From contig NZ_FZOD01000057.1 in NCBI RefSeq assembly GCF_900188345.1, positions 1-64,000 of the forward strand: a stretch of 64,000 bases of DNA, in the 5' to 3' direction. Source of the stretch: Streptosporangium subroseum. GTDB lineage: Bacteria; Actinomycetota; Actinomycetes; Streptosporangiales; Streptosporangiaceae. The notes under the pieces were generated by a model. It made no database searches and had not been told where the DNA came from. It saw nothing but the letters and a program-made list of their open reading frames with translations. Below, piece after piece: positions 34,363 through 42,059 of this stretch (position 1 is its first letter; each line of letters opens with the position of its first letter). Made by a program: the position numbers and the translations under genes.

Positions 34363-35173
34363 GCCCAGAGCTCATATCGGTGCGCACGCGGTGCTGATCG
34401 CCACCTCCCTGGTGATGGTGACGCCGTTCGCCTGGCAGATCATCACCTCGCTCAAGACGCTGAGCGGCGCCACACGGGTGCCCCCCTCGTTCCTGCCCGA
34501 GGGCCGCTGGGAGAACTACGGCCGGGTGTTCGAGCTGCTGCCCTTCGGCCACCAGTTCCTCAACACCGTGCTGATGACGGCCGGCCGTACGATCGGGCAG
34601 GTGCTGCTGTCCTCGATGGCCGCCTACGCCTTCGCCCGGCTCCGCTTTCCCGGCCGTGGCCTGCTGTTCGGGGTTTTCCTGTCGGTGCTGATGGTCCCGC
34701 CGCAGCTGTTCGTCATCCCGCAGTACGAGATCATGTTGTCGCTCGGCTGGCTCAACACCCTGCGGGCGCTCATCGTCCCCGGCCTGTTCAGCGCCTTCGG
34801 GGTCTTCCTTCTCCGGCAGTTCTTTCTCGGGCTGCCCCGGGAGCTGGAGGAGGCGGCCCGCCTCGACGGCGCGGGGCCGCTGCGGATCTACTGGTCGATC
34901 ATGCTGCCGCTGGCCCGGCCCGGACTGGTCGCGCTGTCGGTCCTGGTGCTGCTGTGGTCGTGGAACGACCTGTTCTGGCCGCTGGTGGTCAACACCGATC
35001 CCGAGCAGATGACGCTCTCGGCCGGTCTGGCCTCCCTCCGGGGTCAGTTCCAGACCGACTACCCGGTCCTGATGGCGGGTTCGCTGCTCGCCTCCCTGCC
35101 CGTCATCGCCGTTTTTGTCTTCCTGCAGCGCCAGTTCATCCAGGGCATCGCCCACACCGGCATCAAGGGCTGA
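34355..35173 (+). CDS. Sugar ABC transporter permease (MalG-like)
   Basis: A 272-residue membrane protein with six predicted helices; the EAA loop is ELEEAARLDGAGPLRIYWSI. It starts inside the 3' end of the first permease gene and is the last gene of the importer operon. Its C-terminus (QRQFIQGIAHTGIKG) is the usual MalG-type ending. Confidence 0.92.
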   Translation: MRRPRAHIGAHAVLIATSLVMVTPFAWQIITSLKTLSGATRVPPSFLPEGRWENYGRVFELLPFGHQFLNTVLMTAGRTIGQVLLSSMAAYAFARLRFPGRGLLFGVFLSVLMVPPQLFVIPQYEIMLSLGWLNTLRALIVPGLFSAFGVFLLRQFFLGLPRELEEAARLDGAGPLRIYWSIMLPLARPGLVALSVLVLLWSWNDLFWPLVVNTDPEQMTLSAGLASLRGQFQTDYPVLMAGSLLASLPVIAVFVFLQRQFIQGIAHTGIKG

Positions 35174-35252
35174 GCCCCGTCCGGGCGAACCGAGACGGCG
35201 CGGTGCGCGCGGCGGTGTAGACGGGCCATGTGCCGTGTGGGCATTCTGTGGC

Positions 35253-36203
35253 GTGCTTTTGCGTCAGTTGGAGTATTTAGTCGCTTTGGCTCGGGAGCGG
35301 CATTTCGTCCGGGCCGCCGCCGCCTGCCACGTGTCCCAGCCGTCCCTGTCGGCCGCGATCCGCAAGCTCGAACGCGAGCTGGACGTGCCCATCGTGCTGC
35401 GCGGTCACCGGTTCGCCGGGCTCACCCCCGAGGGAGAGCGCGTCCTTCTCTGGGCACACCGGATCCTCGCCGAACGCGACGCGCTACGTCATGACCTGTC
35501 GACGATGCGCAACAACCTGTCGGGCACGCTGCGGATGGGAGCCATCCCGACCGCGCTGACCGCCGCGTCGCTGCTGACCACACCGTTCTGCGAACGGCAT
35601 CCGCATGTGCGGGTCTCACTGGAGTCACTGTCCTCGCGTGAGATCACCCGACGGCTGGCCGAGTTCGAACTCGACATCGCGATGACGTATCTGGACGGCG
35701 AGGCACTGGGAAGCGTGCGGGCGACCTCGCTGTACGAGGAGCGCTACCTGCTGCTGACCCCGGACGACGGCGAGCTGGCCGAGCGCTCCGTCGTGCGCTG
35801 GGCCGAGGTGGCCACGCTTCCGCTCTGCCTGCTGGCGCCGCAGATGCGCAACCGGCGCATCCTGGATGAGATCTTCGCCGCTGCCGGGGCCGTCGTCGTC
35901 CCGGTCATCGAGACCGACACCGTCTCGGCCCTGTACGCCCACGTCGCCACGCACCGGTGGTCCAGCGTGATCGCGCACGCCTGGCTGCACATGTTCGGCG
36001 TGCCCGACGGAATGCGGGTGATCCGGCTGGAGAATCCGGCGCAGACACCGCGGGTCGGCCTGGTCGTCGCCGACCGGACCCCCGAACCCGTGCTGGCGCG
36101 GGCCCTTCTCGACGTCGCCCGGGGCGTCGACATGCGAGGGATTTTCGACCGGCTGCTGCACGGCTACCTGTCCGGTCCGGACATGAATGCCGTCGGTGGA
36201 TAG
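35253..36203 (+). CDS. LysR family transcriptional regulator
   Basis: A 316-residue regulator with an N-terminal winged helix (LRQLEYLVALARERHFVRAA, CHVSQPSLSAAIRKLEREL) and an effector domain (LRMGAIPTALTAASLLTTPF, IAMTYLDGEALGSVRATSLY). GTG at 35253 is chosen because it matches the family start; earlier codons in the frame lie in the intergenic gap. No target gene is adjacent. Its 3' end overlaps the convergent LacI gene by 40 bp, an unusual tail-to-tail overlap that suggests rearrangement brought them together. Confidence 0.88.
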   Translation: MLLRQLEYLVALARERHFVRAAAACHVSQPSLSAAIRKLERELDVPIVLRGHRFAGLTPEGERVLLWAHRILAERDALRHDLSTMRNNLSGTLRMGAIPTALTAASLLTTPFCERHPHVRVSLESLSSREITRRLAEFELDIAMTYLDGEALGSVRATSLYEERYLLLTPDDGELAERSVVRWAEVATLPLCLLAPQMRNRRILDEIFAAAGAVVVPVIETDTVSALYAHVATHRWSSVIAHAWLHMFGVPDGMRVIRLENPAQTPRVGLVVADRTPEPVLARALLDVARGVDMRGIFDRLLHGYLSGPDMNAVGG

Positions 36204-37231
36204 ACCCGGTCCATGCGTGGAGCGGCGCTGTCCCTGACGACGAGCAGGGGAGGCACGATCAGGCGCTCGTGCGAGCGGGCCTGACCCGTCTTGATCTGCC
36301 GGATCAGCACCTCGATGCTGCCCCTGCCCACGGCTCCGAAGTCCTGGCTGACGGTGGTGAGCGGAGGGGAGAAGAACTCCGCCTCGGGGATGTCGTCGAA
36401 GCCCACGATGCTGACCTGCTCGGGGACCTTCACCCCCTCCTCGGTCAGCGCGCGCAGGACGCCGAGGGCCATCTGGTCGTTGGCCACGAACACCGCGGTG
36501 ACCTGATCGGCCATCGCGGCGAGCCGGCGGCCCGCCGCATACCCCGAGCGCGGACTCCAGTCGCCGGTCAGCGGTTCGGGGACGGTCCGGCCGGCGGCTT
36601 CGAGGGCCGTGCGCCAGCCCTCGATCCGGCTCTCGGCCTCCAGCCAGTCGGAGGGGCCGCTGACGTGCCAGACGGTCCGGTGTCCCAGACCGATCAGGTG
36701 CTCGGTGGCCAGCCGGGCGCCGTCGACCTGGTCCACGCTGACCACCGACACCTCACCCACGTGCCGGCCCTCGACGACCACCGCGGGCATGCCCCGGGGC
36801 AGGCCGTCGAAGGCGCGGGCCGCCGAGCGCTGCGGCGCCACCACGACGATCCCGTCGACCCCCTGGTCGGCCAGGTAGTCGATCGCGTCACGCATGCCCG
36901 CCGTGTCGACGGTGTGCAGGCCGACGATGCTCACGAAGTAGCCGGCCGCCCTGGCCGCCTGCTCGATGCCGTCGACCGTGCTGGCCGGGCCGTACAGCGT
37001 GGTGTTGAAGCCGACCACGCCGAACGTCCGTGTGTGGCGGGTGACCAGCGCGCGGGCGACGAGATTGCGGCGGTAGCCGAGCTTGTCGATCACCTCGAGG
37101 ACCCGGGTGCGGGTCTCGGCGCGAACGTTGGGGTGCTCGTTGAGCACCCGCGAGACCGTCTGATGGGACACGCCCGCCGCCTTGGCCACATCGGCCATCA
37201 CGGGGGAGCGGCGCTCGGTAGGTGATCTCAC
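36164..37231 (-). CDS. LacI family transcriptional regulator
   Basis: A 355-residue repressor with the LacI helix-turn-helix (MADVAKAAGVSHQTVSRVLN) and hinge, then a periplasmic-binding-protein-like domain (FGVVGFNTTLYGPASTVDGI, VFVANDQMALGVLRALTEEG, VSIVGFDDIPEAEFFSPPLT). GTG at 37231 is preferred: AAGGAG lies at ideal spacing; the longer frame lacks this. GAAAACCTTTTC-like boxes lie upstream. No sugar gene remains beside it, so its target is either elsewhere or lost. Confidence 0.9.
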   Translation of the reverse strand: MRSPTERRSPVMADVAKAAGVSHQTVSRVLNEHPNVRAETRTRVLEVIDKLGYRRNLVARALVTRHTRTFGVVGFNTTLYGPASTVDGIEQAARAAGYFVSIVGLHTVDTAGMRDAIDYLADQGVDGIVVVAPQRSAARAFDGLPRGMPAVVVEGRHVGEVSVVSVDQVDGARLATEHLIGLGHRTVWHVSGPSDWLEAESRIEGWRTALEAAGRTVPEPLTGDWSPRSGYAAGRRLAAMADQVTAVFVANDQMALGVLRALTEEGVKVPEQVSIVGFDDIPEAEFFSPPLTTVSQDFGAVGRGSIEVLIRQIKTGQARSHERLIVPPLLVVRDSAAPRMDRVYPPTAFMSGPDR

Positions 37232-37337
37232 CGCCCACTCCTTCTGACATCTGGGCAAGTCTGTGAACTCTGTGAACGTTGACAAGATCCATCCAGGGGT
37301 TTCTCCGTCACGGCCCGATCTCGCTGAAGGGTGCCGT

Positions 37338-37501
37338 TAACCTTTTGAGAAAACCTTTTCGTTGGAGGAGCGCGCGCCTGGCTGGCGCAGCCGGGTGTGT
37401 GTTCTGCAGAAAATAGCCTGTCCAGGCGGGATAGAGCAAGGGTGGCGGCCCCCGCTCATTGACATCGGTCCGTGTCAAGCCTGTGTTTCGAAAACCTTTT
37501 A
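37338..37501. promoter_or_regulatory. LacI-type boxes and an orphan promoter
   Basis: The 340-bp gap between the LacI gene and the cation transporter gene holds GAAAACCTTTTC at 37349-37360, a nearly identical GAAAACCTTTTA at 37490-37501, and a partial TTAACCTTTTGAG at 37338. A TTGACA at 37459-37464 points rightward just before the second box, yet no plus-strand gene follows. The left boxes probably serve LacI autoregulation. I see no gene in this gap. Confidence 0.55.
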
Positions 37502-37571
37502 CTTGAGTTTCGGATGGTTTGCATCCGGGGTCGGGGCCCGGGAGCGTGACGTGGCCGTCAGGTCACCGATC

Positions 37572-38291
37572 TCAGCAGCCGTCGGAGCAGCCGGGGCCGC
37601 ACGCGCACCCTTCGCGCCCGGTGGACTCGGCGTCCTTGGAGTGGCCTCGGGCGCTCATGGCCGGGGGGACGGGGCAGCAGGCGTCCCCGCGCCAGGCCTC
37701 GCGGCCTTCCTTGACGGCGACGGCGGCGATGACCAAGGCGGCGACGGGGTCGGCCCAGGACCAGCCGAAGAGGCTGTTGAGCGCCAGGCCGACCAGGAGC
37801 ACCGCCGACAGGTAGGTGCAGAGCAGGGTCTGCTTGGAGTCGGCCACCGCGCTGGCGGAGCCGTACTCGCGGCCGGCCCGCCGTTGGGCGGCTGACAGCA
37901 GCGGCATGACGGCCAGGCTGAGCGCGGCCAGGACCAGGCCCGCGGTGGAGTGTCCGGCCTCGCCGGTGCCGGTCAGCGCGCGGACTGAGTCGACGCCGAC
38001 GTAGGCGGCCAGGGCGAAGAAGGACAGCGCGATGACGCGTAGCGCGGCCTTCTCCCGTCTCTCGGGGTCGGCGCCGGAGAACTGCCAGGCGACCGCGGCG
38101 GCCGAGGCGACCTCGATGACCGAGTCCAGGCCGAACCCGATCAGCGCGGTGGAGGAGGCCGCGGTACCGGCGGTGATGGCCACGATCGCTTCGACCACGT
38201 TGTAGGTGATCGTGGCCGCGACCAGTATCCGGATGCGGCGCCGCAACTCCGCTCGCCGCCGCGGGGACGGGCCGAGGGTGAGCGCGGTCAT
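37572..38291 (-). CDS. Cation diffusion facilitator-like transporter with Cys-rich tail
   Basis: A 239-residue membrane protein with about six helices. Signature segments are TALIGFGLDSVIEVASAAAV and LFGWSWADPVAALVIAAVAV, whose Asp residues would form the transport site. It lacks the large C-terminal cytoplasmic domain of most CDF exporters and ends instead in a short Cys-rich tail, EGCACGPGCSDGC, a likely metal-binding element. ATGA overlap with the upstream ArsR-type gene. Expected role: efflux of Cd, Pb, Zn or Co, controlled by that sensor. The metal is inference. Confidence 0.82.
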   Translation of the reverse strand: MTALTLGPSPRRRAELRRRIRILVAATITYNVVEAIVAITAGTAASSTALIGFGLDSVIEVASAAAVAWQFSGADPERREKAALRVIALSFFALAAYVGVDSVRALTGTGEAGHSTAGLVLAALSLAVMPLLSAAQRRAGREYGSASAVADSKQTLLCTYLSAVLLVGLALNSLFGWSWADPVAALVIAAVAVKEGREAWRGDACCPVPPAMSARGHSKDAESTGREGCACGPGCSDGC

Positions 38292-38665
38292 GGTGTGACC
38301 CGCTGCCCGGCGTCCTGGCCCAGGCCGTAGACCGGGCACAGCGCGACCGCCTGACCGGTGGCGGCCAGCAGGTGCTCGGCCGCTCGCAGCAGGTCCAGGA
38401 GTTCGGGACGGGCGACGAAGTAGAACGACTGGCGGCCCTCGGCGCGATAGTCGACCAGGCGGCAGTCACGCAGGCAGGCCAGATGCTTGGACACGGTGGA
38501 CTGGGCCAGGCCCAGCTCGCCGGTCAGATCCACCACCCGGGCCTCGCCGCGGGCCAGACGCTGGACGATGGCCAGCCGTACGGGGTCGGCCAGGGAGTGG
38601 AACAGGGCCGCGGCCGGGGCCAGCCCCGACCTTTCATTCATTCCACAATCAGAATCAATCGCCAT
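38288..38665 (-). CDS. ArsR/SmtB metal-sensing repressor, CmtR-like
   Basis: A 125-residue winged-helix repressor. The recognition helix region ELGLAQSTVSKHLACLRDCR contains a CLRDC pair, and a further Cys lies in AVALCPVYG near the C-terminus; this Cys-x3-Cys plus distal Cys set is the Cd/Pb site of mycobacterial CmtR. The open frame continues 57 codons upstream, but ATG at 38665 gives normal ArsR length and lies right behind a promoter, suggesting a leaderless mRNA. It is co-translated with the cation transporter it should control. Confidence 0.85.
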   Translation of the reverse strand: MAIDSDCGMNERSGLAPAAALFHSLADPVRLAIVQRLARGEARVVDLTGELGLAQSTVSKHLACLRDCRLVDYRAEGRQSFYFVARPELLDLLRAAEHLLAATGQAVALCPVYGLGQDAGQRVTP

Positions 38666-38700
38666 ATCGCGATGATAGCACTGGAACTTGATGTTGCAGG
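38666..38700 (-). promoter_or_regulatory. Promoter of the CmtR-like gene, probably leaderless
   Basis: On the minus strand TATCAT is followed by CGCGAT and then the start ATG, placing the transcription start on or near the start codon. The stretch ATCATCGCGATATGGCGAT over the -10 has dyad character and may be the repressor operator. The -35 is weak. Confidence 0.5.
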
Positions 38701-39152
38701 TCCCCGCCCCGGCCGTACGGATGCCGGGTGCTCCGCTCCGCGGTCGGAGCCCGTCGGGAGCCTTCCTCGCCCGGCGGGGCCGAGGCGGTGGCCGCACTGC
38801 CGATCGAACGCCTGCGCCTGGCCCGGTCGTTTGCAATGCACGGAAGAGGGCCGCCGATCTTTACCCGCTGACGGCGATAAAAATGACGTCGAAAAACCGT
38901 TCTTCCCCATTACTCGATAGAAGTCGAGATGCGGGCGCGGTCAGGGAAAAGCCAATCCCCGACAAGGGCAATGCGATGGGCGCCGTGTTCGGATCGCCAC
39001 ACCCGGGAATCCCCGGATTCGCCGTGGCCGACCGCGGCGCCACCCTTCCCCGGGGCGAATCCACGGCTCGTGCATGGTGAACGGGAAACGCGGGGGTGAC
39101 ACGGGGCCAGGTGCCTGTCATGTGCCGTTTGTCCAGATGGCACCCTTAAAGT
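38701..39152. other. Intergenic region without a supported gene
   Basis: About 450 bp separate the CmtR-like gene from the IS630 remnant. Open frames on both strands are Pro/Arg-rich shadows with no family signature. The final part (GTGCC, 11 bp, GGCAC near 39122-39143) is a small inverted repeat just before the transposase remnant and may be part of its original control region. Confidence 0.5.
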
Positions 39153-39596
39153 ATGAGGTATTCCGACAGGGGCGGGGGACTGTCCGCACAGGAGCGGGCC
39201 AAACGCGAGAAGCTGCGATTCCGGGCCGCGGACATGTTCGCGGGGGACATCGAGCCGCCGCGGGTGGCCGAGCTGCTGGGAATCACTCGCAAGTCCGCCT
39301 ACGAGTGGTACGCGCTCTGGAGCCGGGGAGGCAGGGCCGCGCTGGCCTCCAAGGGCGCCGCGGGTAACGGCTGCAAGCTCACCGACGAGCAGCTGGCGTG
39401 GCTGGAGGGAGCCCTGGAGGAGGGAGCCGCCGCCCATGGCTGGGACGACCAGCGCTGGACCACCTCGCGCGTCGCGTCGCTGATCTGGGCGAGGTTCCAC
39501 GTGTCCTACACCGCGCGCGGGGCGGCCTACCTGCTGAACCGGCTCGGCTGGGCCGGTCGTCCCGGGTCCCGGCGCGGCGGGCCGTCGGGCGGATGA
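39153..39596 (+). mobile_element. IS630-type transposase remnant (N-terminal DNA-binding part)
   Basis: A 147-residue open frame matches the N-terminal part of IS630-family transposases: MRYSDRGGGLSAQERAKREK, the helix-turn-helix RVAELLGITRKSAYEWYALW, and the second domain ending FHVSYTARGAAYLLNRLGWA. The DDE catalytic domain that should follow is absent; the frame stops at 39596 and the next stretch is a short tandem repeat. No terminal inverted repeats could be matched. It cannot transpose, though the DNA-binding part could still be made. Confidence 0.8.
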
Positions 39597-39624
39597 GGCG
39601 CGGATGAGGCGCGGATCGCCGGCC

Positions 39625-39702
39625 GGAGAGGGCCGGCGTGGCCCGTCATCCACGGCGAGGACCGGAGAAGGCCGGCGTGGGCCGTCGTCCACGGCGAGGA
39701 CC
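39625..39702. repeat. 39-bp direct tandem repeat
   Basis: Two adjacent 39-bp copies start at 39625 and 39664 (GGAGAGGGCCGGCGTGGCCC and GGAGAAGGCCGGCGTGGGCC), each ending ACGGCGAGGACC, with about three differences. They lie right after the transposase remnant. The 290 bp from here to the next gene hold no convincing gene. Confidence 0.85.
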
Positions 39703-39993
39703 GGCCCACTGCCTTGATCGAGAACCGGCTCGAACGCATGCGCCGCCCCGAGTCACCGCCCGGATCTGTCACCGAGACCGGATTTGTGATCCCCGCCCCG
39801 GTGTAACCTCCGGCTTTCTTTTTCGGTGGTGATCCCGGACCAAGGCTTTGTTCTCTCTGGGGTGAACGTCCATATGGCCCTCAACTAGCGTCTTACGTGA
39901 CGCCGATTCGCCATATTTCCGGGAAACCGGTTCGGCGCCCTGTAAGCCCAGGCAGCACGCCGGGCTCAAACATCAGACACGGAGTGATTTTTT

Positions 39994-40272
39994 ATGCTGA
40001 AGCACGCTCTCGCCGTTGGCACATTGGTGGCTTCCAGCCTCATCGTCACGATGGCGGTGTCAGCCCAGCCCGCCGGCGCAAGCGCGATAACCCAGAAAGC
40101 CGCTGTCGTATCCGGACTCTCCACCGCCAGTGGCGACAACTTCATCGATCCCTTCAACCCATACGGCTTCGGCCAGGTCTACTACCGTCCCTTCGGGTTC
40201 AACCAGTTCCGATACGCTCCCTTCGGTTACGGCCAGGTCTACTACAACCCCTACACCGTCTACACGTGGTGA
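39994..40272 (+). CDS. Secreted peptide with three aromatic decapeptide repeats
   Basis: A 92-residue protein with a clear signal peptide (VGTLVASSLIVTMAVSAQPA, cleavage about residue 30). After a short linker the C-terminal 40 residues consist of three 10-residue repeats: PYGFGQVYYR, PFGFNQFRYA and PFGYGQVYYN, closing with PYTVYTW. The pattern P-(Y/F)-G-(F/Y)-(G/N)-Q-x-x-Y-x gives a peptide over one third aromatic. GGAG stands before the ATG, and a long palindromic terminator follows, so it is a stand-alone gene. No known family. The composition suggests a surface-active, adhesive or self-assembling extracellular peptide; this is inference. Confidence 0.8.
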   Translation: MLKHALAVGTLVASSLIVTMAVSAQPAGASAITQKAAVVSGLSTASGDNFIDPFNPYGFGQVYYRPFGFNQFRYAPFGYGQVYYNPYTVYTW

Positions 40273-40310
40273 TTCCGGCCGCGACAGCGGCCGGCTGGTG
40301 AGTTGAGGCG

Positions 40311-40352
40311 CGAGCGGCGCCGAGCGTGGCCGGCCACGCTCGGCGCCGCTCG
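40311..40352. terminator. 42-bp perfect palindrome after the aromatic-repeat gene
   Basis: CGAGCGGCGCCGAGCGTGGC continues one base further and is followed immediately by its full reverse complement, giving a 21-bp perfect stem without loop, then TTGTTGG. It lies just after the secreted peptide gene and before the riboswitch, and probably acts as a terminator or insulator. Confidence 0.8.
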
Positions 40353-40436
40353 TTGTTGGCCGGGCCCGGGGTGCGAGGCGCCTACGGCGGAGTCGGGCCC
40401 GCTATGTCCTGAGTGACCGTTTGTGCGACCATGACT

Positions 40437-40600
40437 GGTGAAGGCGACGGCGGAACGAGGAATCCGGTGTGAATCCGGTGCGGTCCCGCCACTGTGATCG
40501 GCGAGCGATTCCCGGACAGGCCACTACCCGCGTGCGGGTGGGAAGGCCGGGGGAAGCATCGACCCGAGAGCCAGGAGACTCACGCTGTCGCCTCCTCACG
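40437..40600 (+). ncRNA. Cobalamin (B12) riboswitch
   Basis: The leader carries the conserved cobalamin riboswitch pieces in order: GGAACGAGGAATCCGGTGTG then AATCCGGTGCGGTCCCGCCA with CTGTGA, a variable arm, GGGAAGGCCGGGGGAAGC, and GACCCGAGAGCCAGGAGAC. The outer helix P1 forms from GGTGAAGGCGAC and GTCGCCTCCTCAC. It ends about 30 nt before the FhuF-like gene. In this class, B12 binding normally lowers expression of the gene downstream, here probably by covering the ribosome site. Confidence 0.93.
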
Positions 40601-40631
40601 CAATGGGGCGGATCTCCCCAGGAGAGGAACG

Positions 40632-41447
40632 GTGCACGGCATGGAGGGCACTGCCCGCGACCCGGAACCGGGACCGCGGCCCGCGACCTCCCGCCACGTC
40701 GCCGAGGTTCTGGCCGAGGTGGCGACGATCAGTGCCTACTTCGAGGTCGAGACCGAACCGCTCGAATCCGGGTGGCGCCCGCTCACCGATCTGCTCACCG
40801 ACCCGGACCCGCTGTCGGACAGGATCGCCGAGGTGGCGAAACGTCTGAGCACCACCGAGGCCCAGATCGCCGCCTCCATCTTTTTCCAGGGCCTGGCCGC
40901 TCGCCTGTGGTCGCCGGTCATCGGCGCGGCCGTCACCCGCGAGTTGCTCGTCGACCTGGCACCGGCCCGCTCGTTCTGGCGGCCCACGCCGAGCGGCCCG
41001 ATCCCGCTGCGGGTCACTCACCCGGCGGGCTGGGAGATCACCGACCCGGACCGGGCCGCCGAGCCGCTGTATCGCGCCGTGGTCACCGGACTGCTGGAGC
41101 CGCTGGCACACACCGTGCAGGCGATCATCAAGATCGCCCCCGGTCTGCTGTGGGGCAACGCCGCCTCCGCGCTGGCCGGGACCGTACAGACGATCGCCCG
41201 AAGACGCCCCGAGCTCGCCGCCCGCACGGTCGCGCTCGGGCGCGAACTGCTCTCCACGGAAGTCCTGGAGGGCAGCGGTGAACTGGTCGAACCCGCACCC
41301 GGACACCTCTTTTTCGTCCGGCGCAGCTGCTGCCTGTACTACCGCCTGCCCGCCGGGGGCAAGTGCGGCGACTGCGCCCTGATCGACTCCGAGACCCGCG
41401 GGGAGCAGTGGGCGCGAGCCTTGCGGGACACCCGAGGAGGCCCATGA
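40632..41447 (+). CDS. FhuF-like (2Fe-2S) ferric reductase family protein
   Basis: A 271-residue cytosolic protein. The C-terminal motif RRSCCLYYRLPAGGKCGDC is the FhuF iron-sulfur signature (CC-x10-C-x2-C). FhuF proteins reduce ferric siderophore complexes inside the cell. Here the gene sits directly under a cobalamin riboswitch, not an iron-regulated promoter, so the substrate may be a corrinoid (reduction of cob(III)alamin) or a cobalt complex; this is inference. GTG at 40632 has AGGAG at good spacing; the ATG nine bases later is possible. A ferredoxin-like gene follows. Confidence 0.85.
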   Translation: MHGMEGTARDPEPGPRPATSRHVAEVLAEVATISAYFEVETEPLESGWRPLTDLLTDPDPLSDRIAEVAKRLSTTEAQIAASIFFQGLAARLWSPVIGAAVTRELLVDLAPARSFWRPTPSGPIPLRVTHPAGWEITDPDRAAEPLYRAVVTGLLEPLAHTVQAIIKIAPGLLWGNAASALAGTVQTIARRRPELAARTVALGRELLSTEVLEGSGELVEPAPGHLFFVRRSCCLYYRLPAGGKCGDCALIDSETRGEQWARALRDTRGGP

Positions 41448-41534
41448 GCCCACCGTTGCGGAACCCGGGCCGAAACCCCGTCTCAAGCCCCCATCTGACC
41501 CGCTCGACCGCACCGGCAAAGGATTCACGCACGC

Positions 41535-41903
41535 ATGAGGAAACAGGCACCATGCAGGATCGTCGTCTGCCGCGGCTGCTGCTGTGGCAGCGCGGACAAG
41601 GTGGCCGGTCTCGACCACGCGGAACAGGTCACCCGCCTGGCCGAGGTCACCGCGGTCCGCGTCACCGACTGCCTGGACGTGTGTGAGCGGGCGAACGTGA
41701 TCGTCGTCCAGCCGTCGGCCGCCGGACGCGCCGCGGGAGGCCGTCCCGTATGGCTCGGCCTGGTCAACGATCCGGACGCGGCCGAGGACATCGCGGCCTG
41801 GGTCCGCGCCGGCGGCCCGGGGGTGGCCGAGCCGCCCGACATTCTCGGCCTGTACGTCTTCACCCCGCCGCGTCGCATCCGCACCGCGCCGGCGCTTTCC
41901 TGA
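41535..41903 (+). CDS. Thioredoxin-like (2Fe-2S) ferredoxin domain protein
   Basis: A 122-residue protein of the thioredoxin-like ferredoxin family. Cysteines at 12, 15-17 (VVCRGCCCGSADK) and 46 and 50 (DCLDVCERAN) can hold a 2Fe-2S cluster. It starts 87 bp after the FhuF-like gene on the same strand with no terminator between, so both are probably under the B12 riboswitch. It may pass electrons to the FhuF-like reductase. AAAGGA lies 13 nt before the ATG. Confidence 0.8.
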   Translation: MRKQAPCRIVVCRGCCCGSADKVAGLDHAEQVTRLAEVTAVRVTDCLDVCERANVIVVQPSAAGRAAGGRPVWLGLVNDPDAAEDIAAWVRAGGPGVAEPPDILGLYVFTPPRRIRTAPALS

Positions 41904-42021
41904 CGGTGGCGCGTGTCAATACCGTTCCGCGATCCATTGGAGATCCGGGTGACCGTAAACCCCCATTTCTTCGGTTCCTGACTGAGTGCGATCCGGTTCG
42001 AAAGCAAACTTCATTCGCGTA

Positions 42022-42051
42022 ATGACAGATTTAACAATTCGGCTGTACGAT
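42022..42051 (+). promoter_or_regulatory. Promoter of the GPP34 gene, leaderless
   Basis: ATGACA (42022-42027) and TACGAT (42046-42051) with an 18-bp spacer stand just before the GTG at 42060, so the transcript should begin at or within 2 nt of the start codon. Confidence 0.6.
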
Positions 42052-42059
42052 CGCCACTC

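Noticed and set aside
39153..39702. An intact insertion sequence
   Set aside because: The catalytic domain and terminal inverted repeats are absent; only the N-terminal part of the transposase remains.
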